25,725 nucleotides of DNA. It comes from JBOGXF01 sp050694275. GTDB lineage: Bacteria > Actinomycetota > CADDZG01 > WHSQ01. The stretch lies in contig JBOGXF010000091.1 of assembly GCA_050694275.1 (NCBI GenBank), positions 1-25,725 on the forward strand. Reading direction: 5' to 3'. Below are positions 21,646 through 25,725 of this stretch, one piece after another (the stretch's first letter is position 1; each line of letters begins with the position of its first letter). A model generated the notes under the pieces. The model was not told the origin of the DNA. It searched no databases and saw nothing but the letters and a program-made list of their open reading frames with translations. Made by a program: the position numbers and the translations under genes.

Positions 21646-22065
21646 GTGCCTCAGCGCATACCTGCCTCGTTCTTCCAGCCGTCCTACGTCGACGCCGTAG
21701 AGCAACTGCTTCCCGTCCTGCGATCCGTGACGGGCGACGACGTAGTGGTCATCACCTGCCTGGAGGAAGACGTTTACGTAACCGAGACCGAGTTCTTCCG
21801 TGTTCCCTCCGGTCGCAAATCAGATGTGCCTGCCGAGGAACTGTTCGCCCTGCCCACGCAACTCCATGCCACGGCAGTCGCGGTGACGTCTACCTCCAGC
21901 GGACCCATAGAAGAGTTGCACGAGGCCGATTTGGAGTTCACCCGTCACCTCGCGCGTGAGGCGCATCGCCGGGGCATCCGTCTCGCGGAACACTTCTTGG
22001 TCCAGGGCGACATGTTTCGCGTCATGAGTGAGTCGATGTCCCTCGACGCTAGCTCGCCGCCTTAA
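21646..22065 (+). CDS. RadC/JAB-like protein with degenerate metal motif
   Basis: A 139-residue protein from a GTG start with GAAGGAG upstream. The second half follows the RadC JAB domain: ELFALPTQLHATAVAV (beta strand), the slot where RadC has His-Asn-His-Pro-Ser-Gly reads TSTSSG at 81-86, then LHEADLEFTRHLAREAHRRG with the conserved Asp (D95), IRLAEHFLVQG and FRVMSES. Both metal-binding His are gone, so it is unlikely to be an active JAMM metalloprotease. The typical N-terminal helix-hairpin-helix part of RadC is missing. The gene end overlaps the facing HNH gene by 17 bases. Confidence 0.7.
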   Translation: MPQRIPASFFQPSYVDAVEQLLPVLRSVTGDDVVVITCLEEDVYVTETEFFRVPSGRKSDVPAEELFALPTQLHATAVAVTSTSSGPIEELHEADLEFTRHLAREAHRRGIRLAEHFLVQGDMFRVMSESMSLDASSPP

Positions 22066-22939
22066 AGAGCTCGTAGCGTTCTTGTAGGAATTCCGTCTTC
22101 GGCCGCTCGCGCGGCGACCGCGGGACTCGGATCCTTTGGCCGTGAAAACCCTGGTTGCCGTGCACGAGCATGGGCCCGTCTATTTCCTCGAGCACGTTCA
22201 TGCTGATCTCGATCTTGAGATCCGGACGGACACCAAGGATGTTGCGATCGAACGCAGCGTGATGGAGCTTGCAGAGAGCGAGGCCGTTGGGAACGACGGG
22301 CTCACCCTTGGGGTGAGAGTCCGGAAGGATGTGGGCGGCATCGAGCAGCTCCGAGTGGCGCAAGCGACAGATCGCGCACGTGGTCCGGTAGGCGTGGATG
22401 ACGCGCTCGCGAAAGCTCACTTGGTGCAATCTTTGCAGTTGTATGCGCGTGGCGTAGCGCCGGCGAAGGTCGTCCGCCACGAGATCCGAGGGGGCCGAAG
22501 CAGACACCAGAGCGTGAGGCTCGTCGACCGCGACGGTGAAAGTGAGGTTGCGCGGGTCGTCTCCGACGACGAATGCTGGCCATGCCGCCGCATAGAACCC
22601 GGAAACGAGACCGTAGAAGTAGATCAAGGGAGCGCGCTGCTCCAGCGCTCGCCGCAGACCGACGTTTTCGTGGTGACTTGGATCCGTGCCCCGGTAGCGA
22701 TAGGAGATGAGGCCGTCTTCGGTGATTTGATCCTCGTACGGCCGCGTCTTTCCTTCGACGATGGGGGCGGTGGTCATGCTCAACGGCATGTCCCGCATGA
22801 TCGCCGGCTTGAAGATCCCTTGGGGGCCGACGAGCGGAACGCGCCGACCATGATAGATGAATCCGGTCTGAAGGACGCCGCGTGGCAGGGCATCTCCCAG
22901 GAGCCGGGTTTGCTCCCCGAGGAAATCAAAAGCCTCCAT
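22049..22939 (-). CDS. HNH endonuclease family protein with N-terminal recognition-like domain
   Basis: About 296 residues from the ATG at 22939; the frame is open upstream to 23182, but that part is Arg/Pro-rich and probably not coding. The N-terminal part (VLQTGFIYHGRRVPLVGPQG, IFKPAIMRDMPLSMTTAP, LISYRYRGTDPSHHENVGLR and ALEQRAPLIYFYGLVSGFYA) resembles the DNA-recognition part of predicted type IV-like or stand-alone restriction nucleases. The C-terminal HNH is clear: AYRTTCAICRLRHSELLDAA, HILPDSHPKGEPVVPNGLAL and CKLHHAAFDRNILGV, with the zinc-type Cys pairs. It may cut modified or foreign DNA. No methylase is nearby. Confidence 0.82.
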   Translation of the reverse strand: MEAFDFLGEQTRLLGDALPRGVLQTGFIYHGRRVPLVGPQGIFKPAIMRDMPLSMTTAPIVEGKTRPYEDQITEDGLISYRYRGTDPSHHENVGLRRALEQRAPLIYFYGLVSGFYAAAWPAFVVGDDPRNLTFTVAVDEPHALVSASAPSDLVADDLRRRYATRIQLQRLHQVSFRERVIHAYRTTCAICRLRHSELLDAAHILPDSHPKGEPVVPNGLALCKLHHAAFDRNILGVRPDLKIEISMNVLEEIDGPMLVHGNQGFHGQRIRVPRSPRERPKTEFLQERYELFKAAS

Positions 22940-23049
22940 GCGAATGGGGAGGTCGGGATCGGGCCATGGATTGGTTCTACAGGGAGTTGCCGGCCGGATC
23001 CAGGGAGCCGGGTCCGGACGCCCGCGGTGACGTCCGTGGTGGTCGGTTT

Positions 23050-23592
23050 CTAGCCTCTGGCGAGGCGTTCGTAGCCCTGACGCACGTCGTTGACGTGGTG
23101 GATCGGGTCGTGGACGAAGTAGCGGGCGAAGGACTCGACGGTGAAGCGCGCCCCGTCGCTGCGGCGGCCCGACCGCGACCACTGATCTTCAGTTACTGCA
23201 TCGAAGTGGGCCGCGATCGCGGCGCCGGCGTCTTCGATCTCGCCCGCCACCACCGAGGGATCGGCGCTCTGGTAGTCGCCGTCGATGGCGGCCCGGTCCT
23301 GGTCCCAGTTGGGATACTCGGGATCGTCCAGGGTCAGCATCATCTGAAGCCGCTCGTCGTAGAGGCGAAAGACGTCGCGCACGTGACATCCGAACTCGAG
23401 CCCCGACCAGCGCTCGTCTGAGGGCCGCCGTCTGACATCCGGGTGTCCCAGGAGCTCTCGCTACTGCGCCGCGTTGGCCCGCACCATGGCGCCGACCTCC
23501 TCCCGGGGGAAAGCGGGCGCCTCGAACCCGCACTCGTCGCACCGGCGCTCGAGGACCCAGGTCCAGTCCTTGGTGTCGGGTTGGATCGGCAT
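23050..23592 (-). pseudogene. DinB-like protein gene with one in-frame amber stop
   Basis: The frame runs 181 codons from the ATG at 23592 to 23050 with a single TAG at codon 44 (23461-23463). Before it: MPIQPDTKDWTWVLERRCDE then CGFEAPAFPREEVGAMVRAN. After it: RELLGHPDVRRRP, RWSGLEFGCHVRDVFRLYDE, DDPEYPNWDQDRAA and FTVESFARYFVHDPIHHVND, which is the metal-binding His arrangement of DinB-type proteins. The residue lost is probably Trp (TGG to TAG), as AAWRELL would be normal. The second half (start at 23382) might still be made. Either a true pseudogene or a base error. Confidence 0.75.
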
Positions 23593-23856
23593 GCCGATGT
23601 TGTAACCGACCGCCGTGAGGAATGGGCGAATCGTCAGTGCGGGTATCGACGCGGTCTCCATGCCCGCCAAGCCCATGCTTGCCTTCCTTCATTTCGGATT
23701 GCCGGAAGGCTCATCTCGGGGTGATCTGAAGGGAATCGAAATCAAAGTTCGGATCAATCTCAAGGGTTGCGGCGGTATGCCGTTAAGGGAGATAGGGAGT
23801 AGACGTCTGGCGGCCCGAGTGGCTGATCCGAACCGGAGAACAGGGGGCTCTAAATC

Positions 23857-24558
23857 ATGGGCAAAGTTAATGCGTGGGTCCAGTCTCATCCTTGGGCGAG
23901 TGTGATCGCGGCCGCCTTGTTGGGTGTTGCGGCGGGGGCAAGTGGCGGCGGCTCTGGGAACAGTTCGACCCTGCGTGCGGATCTTGTGACTGCCCGAGCC
24001 TACTATTCGGAAGCTCAGGCGGAGGTCTCAGGTCTCCAAACCAAGAATTCTGATCTCCAAACCGCGAATTCTGATCTCGAAAGTGAGATCCAATCCCTTT
24101 CGTCACGCCTGGATGATCTGCAGGAGAAGTTCGAGTTACTGAAGTCGACTCGACCCCTGCCCAATCTCGTGGGGCTGACCAAAGGGCGGATCAAGACGCT
24201 CGCCGACAGATACGGGTGGACAATGGTAGTCACCAAACGAGTTTCTTCCGCGGCACCGGGGACAGTCATTTCTCAACGTCCTGCTCAGGGAGAAGATGTC
24301 CATAAGGGATCAGAGATCCGCATCGTGATCGCCAAGGCACCACCCGCCCCCAAGCCCCAGCCGGAACCCGAACCCGTAGCGGAGGAGAATTCGCCCAACT
24401 GTACGCCGGGATACTCCCCGTGCCTACCGCCCGCGTCTGACTACGATTGCGCAGGTGGAAGTGGTGACGGTCCCAAGTACACGGGCCGCGTAACCGTTAC
24501 GGGCTCTGATCCGTACGGTCTTGATTCAGATGGCGACGGAGTCGGCTGCGAGTCGTAG
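23857..24558 (+). CDS. membrane-anchored coiled-coil, PASTA and Excalibur domain protein
   Basis: A 233-residue protein. N-terminal hydrophobic segment (ASVIAAALLGVAAGASGGG, about 14-32), then a heptad-like coiled coil with repeated LQTKNSDLQTANSDLESEI, then one PASTA domain (about 99-160: LPNLVGLTKGRIKTLADRYG, TVISQRPAQGEDVHKGSEIR). A Pro/Glu-rich linker follows and the C-terminus has Cys-rich NCTPGYSPC and an Excalibur calcium-type motif DSDGDGVGCES. PASTA domains bind muropeptides or beta-lactams, so a role at the cell wall is likely. No kinase domain is present. Base composition is lower in G/C than in most of the window. It ends at a TAG that forms part of the next gene's ribosome binding site. 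Confidence 0.8.
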   Translation: MGKVNAWVQSHPWASVIAAALLGVAAGASGGGSGNSSTLRADLVTARAYYSEAQAEVSGLQTKNSDLQTANSDLESEIQSLSSRLDDLQEKFELLKSTRPLPNLVGLTKGRIKTLADRYGWTMVVTKRVSSAAPGTVISQRPAQGEDVHKGSEIRIVIAKAPPAPKPQPEPEPVAEENSPNCTPGYSPCLPPASDYDCAGGSGDGPKYTGRVTVTGSDPYGLDSDGDGVGCES

Positions 24559-24567
24559 GAGCGAAAG

Positions 24568-25281
24568 ATGGGATTCATCCAGAAGCTTCAAGACTGGAAT
24601 CAACAGCGTGCCTCCGAACGAGCGATCAAGGAACACGAGCGCGCGGTCGAAAGGGCTCGTCAAGAGCTTCAGCTCTGGCGGGAAGAGCGCGCCGAGCTGG
24701 AGGAGATGATCCAGGTCGCTCGACAGTTCAGGGGGCTACCGAATTCAGAAGCGGGCGTTGCGTTCAACGCAAAGAAAGGGGAGCTCATCTACCTAGTTGG
24801 TCACGGCGCCGCCTTGATCGAGACGAGGCGAACCCGCGGCAGCTATCAGGGTGGCTATTCGGGTTTTTCGTTTCGCATCGCCAAGGGAATTCGATACCAC
24901 GCTGGCGGGACTCGAGGTCAATATGTTCCCGGTCCCGAGGTCCCAACCCCGATCGATTCAGGAACTGTTGTGATCACCAATCAGCGGGTGGTCTTCTTTG
25001 GGCCGAAGCATTCAAGGGAGTGGGCATTCACGAAGTTACTCGCGGTGGATCACGACGAACAGCATCCCTGGACATCACTGGCAGTCTCGAATCGCCAGAA
25101 AGTTTCGGGGATCCTGTACGACAACGAAAACGCTGAGACCTTCCGCTTTCGGTTGGCTCTGGCTTTGGCAACTTTCAATAGCGATGTTGAACGATTTGCC
25201 TTATCGTTGAGCGAACAGTTGCGCGAACACGAATCAACCAAGCCCGCGCTGCCACCATCACCCCCTGCGCTTCCCAGCTGA
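24568..25281 (+). CDS. hypothetical protein, coiled coil plus possible GRAM/PH-like domain
   Basis: A 237-residue protein with TAGGAG nine bases after the previous stop region. The first 55 residues form a charged helix (IKEHERAVERARQELQLWRE). Residues about 70-215 are mostly beta strands: GELIYLVGHGAALIETRR, IDSGTVVITNQRVVFFGP, REWAFTKLLAVDHDEQHPW and FRFRLALALATFNSD, a pattern like bacterial PH/GRAM-type domains ('GTVVITNQRVVFFG'). The C-terminus is Pro-rich. Function is unknown. Adjacency to the PASTA gene suggests a two-gene unit, perhaps at the cell envelope, although this protein has no signal peptide. Confidence 0.75.
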   Translation: MGFIQKLQDWNQQRASERAIKEHERAVERARQELQLWREERAELEEMIQVARQFRGLPNSEAGVAFNAKKGELIYLVGHGAALIETRRTRGSYQGGYSGFSFRIAKGIRYHAGGTRGQYVPGPEVPTPIDSGTVVITNQRVVFFGPKHSREWAFTKLLAVDHDEQHPWTSLAVSNRQKVSGILYDNENAETFRFRLALALATFNSDVERFALSLSEQLREHESTKPALPPSPPALPS

Positions 25282-25295
25282 GCGCACGAAATGAG

Positions 25296-25316
25296 CATCT
25301 CACTTGAAGTGAGGTG
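25296..25316 (+). terminator. terminator-like hairpin after the GRAM-like gene
   Basis: A nine-pair stem (25296-25304 with 25308-25316, one T-G wobble) closes a TGA loop, 15 bases after the gene stop, and a moderately T-rich stretch GGTTGATTCT follows. This fits a weak intrinsic terminator. Confidence 0.55.
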
Positions 25317-25413
25317 GTTGATTCTCCGCTAGGAAGCGCTCCCGGTATGTCGTTTCCGCAACAGGCTCGAGCGAAGAATCAGTCATATTGAAGGAGCCCA
25401 GAGCGCCATTCGG

Positions 25414-25722
25414 GTGGTTTCTGCATCAACCAACAGGGACGAGGCGGAGGAGCTTTATGGAAAGGGACCTATGTTTTCTGCCGGCACTTGGGCCAGGGCC
25501 GCAATCATCCGTTCGAGTCCCCACTCGGGGTTGAGTGGCCTTCTACTGATTTGGACTCGTGCGGTGTCTTGGCTCGTGGGCGCGCCGCTGGTCAAGCTAT
25601 TTTGGGCTCTTCGCGAACGAGTAGGGATTGACCTCTTCCGCTCGCACGCCCGAGGGTCCCACGATCAGCCACACGCGAGCAACACCCGGCGGCGGAAGCT
25701 GTGGAAGTTGGGGCATCCGTAG
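25414..25722 (+). CDS. doubtful ORF, possible hydrophobic-segment protein
   Basis: A 102-codon frame ending at a TAG three bases before the window end. The product has one hydrophobic stretch (GLSGLLLIWTRAVSWLVG) and a basic tail (SNTRRRKLWKLGHP). AGGAG lies 17 bases before the GTG, too far for a normal start, and the frame is open back to 25333 without a better start codon. No family is recognised. It may be non-coding. Confidence 0.3.
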   Translation: MVSASTNRDEAEELYGKGPMFSAGTWARAAIIRSSPHSGLSGLLLIWTRAVSWLVGAPLVKLFWALRERVGIDLFRSHARGSHDQPHASNTRRRKLWKLGHP

Positions 25723-25725
25723 GCC

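Noticed and set aside
22940..23182. Upstream extension of the HNH gene
   Set aside because: Arg/Pro-rich without pattern; the family-like sequence begins at the ATG at 22939.
23461..23463. TAG in the DinB-like gene as pyrrolysine
   Set aside because: The expected residue is Trp, there is no metal methyltransferase context, and no pyl gene is seen; a mutation or error is simpler.
25470..25560. tRNA-like stretch with GTTCGAGTC
   Set aside because: The flanking bases do not form a five-pair T-stem and no acceptor or anticodon arm can be drawn.

Overview
The window looks like chromosomal DNA of a high-GC member of the Actinomycetota, probably an uncultivated lineage. The evidence is strong G/C preference at third codon positions, a PAC2-family protein, a tiny Lys-rich protein of a type I associate with actinobacteria, an F420-type pair (LLM oxidoreductase plus Ddn-like reductase), bacterial lysyl oxidase homologues, and many starts that lack a Shine-Dalgarno and may be leaderless. 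No rRNA, tRNA, CRISPR array, transposase or phage gene was seen. Species cannot be named from sequence alone.

Layout. 1-2493: a partial LVIVD beta-propeller protein, then on the minus strand a secreted protein broken by a frameshift, a membrane-anchored response-regulator receiver protein and a small SRPBCC-like protein. 2631-5396: an FAH-family hydrolase, a UbiE-like methyltransferase facing it, and a second methyltransferase cut by one in-frame TGA. 5406-9532: PAC2 protein, a 32-residue basic protein, a chimeric remnant made from a lysyl oxidase head and a PAC2 tail, then two tandem secreted lysyl oxidase-like genes. 9543-14484: an NAD(P)-binding SDR, a PrmA-like methyltransferase, a HicAB toxin-antitoxin pair, an ArsR-SRPBCC-VOC operon, a DUF429 protein and an epoxide-hydrolase-like alpha/beta hydrolase. 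14502-18784: a PIN/AbrB toxin-antitoxin pair, an epimerase, a PaaI thioesterase, an EamA exporter divergent from an Lrp/AsnC regulator, and a zinc-ribbon protein. 18903-22939: the F420 pair, a one-TM protein with a DUF4262 protein, a RadC-like protein that has lost its metal motif, and an HNH endonuclease. 23050-25725: a DinB-type gene with one amber stop, then a visibly lower-GC stretch with a coiled-coil/PASTA/Excalibur protein, a GRAM/PH-like protein and a doubtful last ORF.

Most interesting: the methyltransferase at 4578-5396 is open in one frame through 272 codons except for TGA codon 139. That TGA directly follows a Cys codon. A perfect 6-bp hairpin with a 6-nt loop carrying G at loop position 2 begins 12 nt downstream, and that G lies 19 nt after the TGA. 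This fits the general description of a bacterial SECIS element, so it is a selenoprotein candidate. The window also holds a frameshifted gene (2203-2205), an amber-stopped gene (23461-23463) and a 23-bp duplication that runs a gene past its old stop (20125-20170), so plain decay or sequence error is a live alternative.

Regulatory sites that can be read directly are a TGTGA-N6-TCACA CRP-type palindrome (21567-21582), a 6-3-6 palindrome between the Lrp gene and its divergent exporter (17866-17880), and a palindrome inside the ArsR operon promoter (11684-11695).
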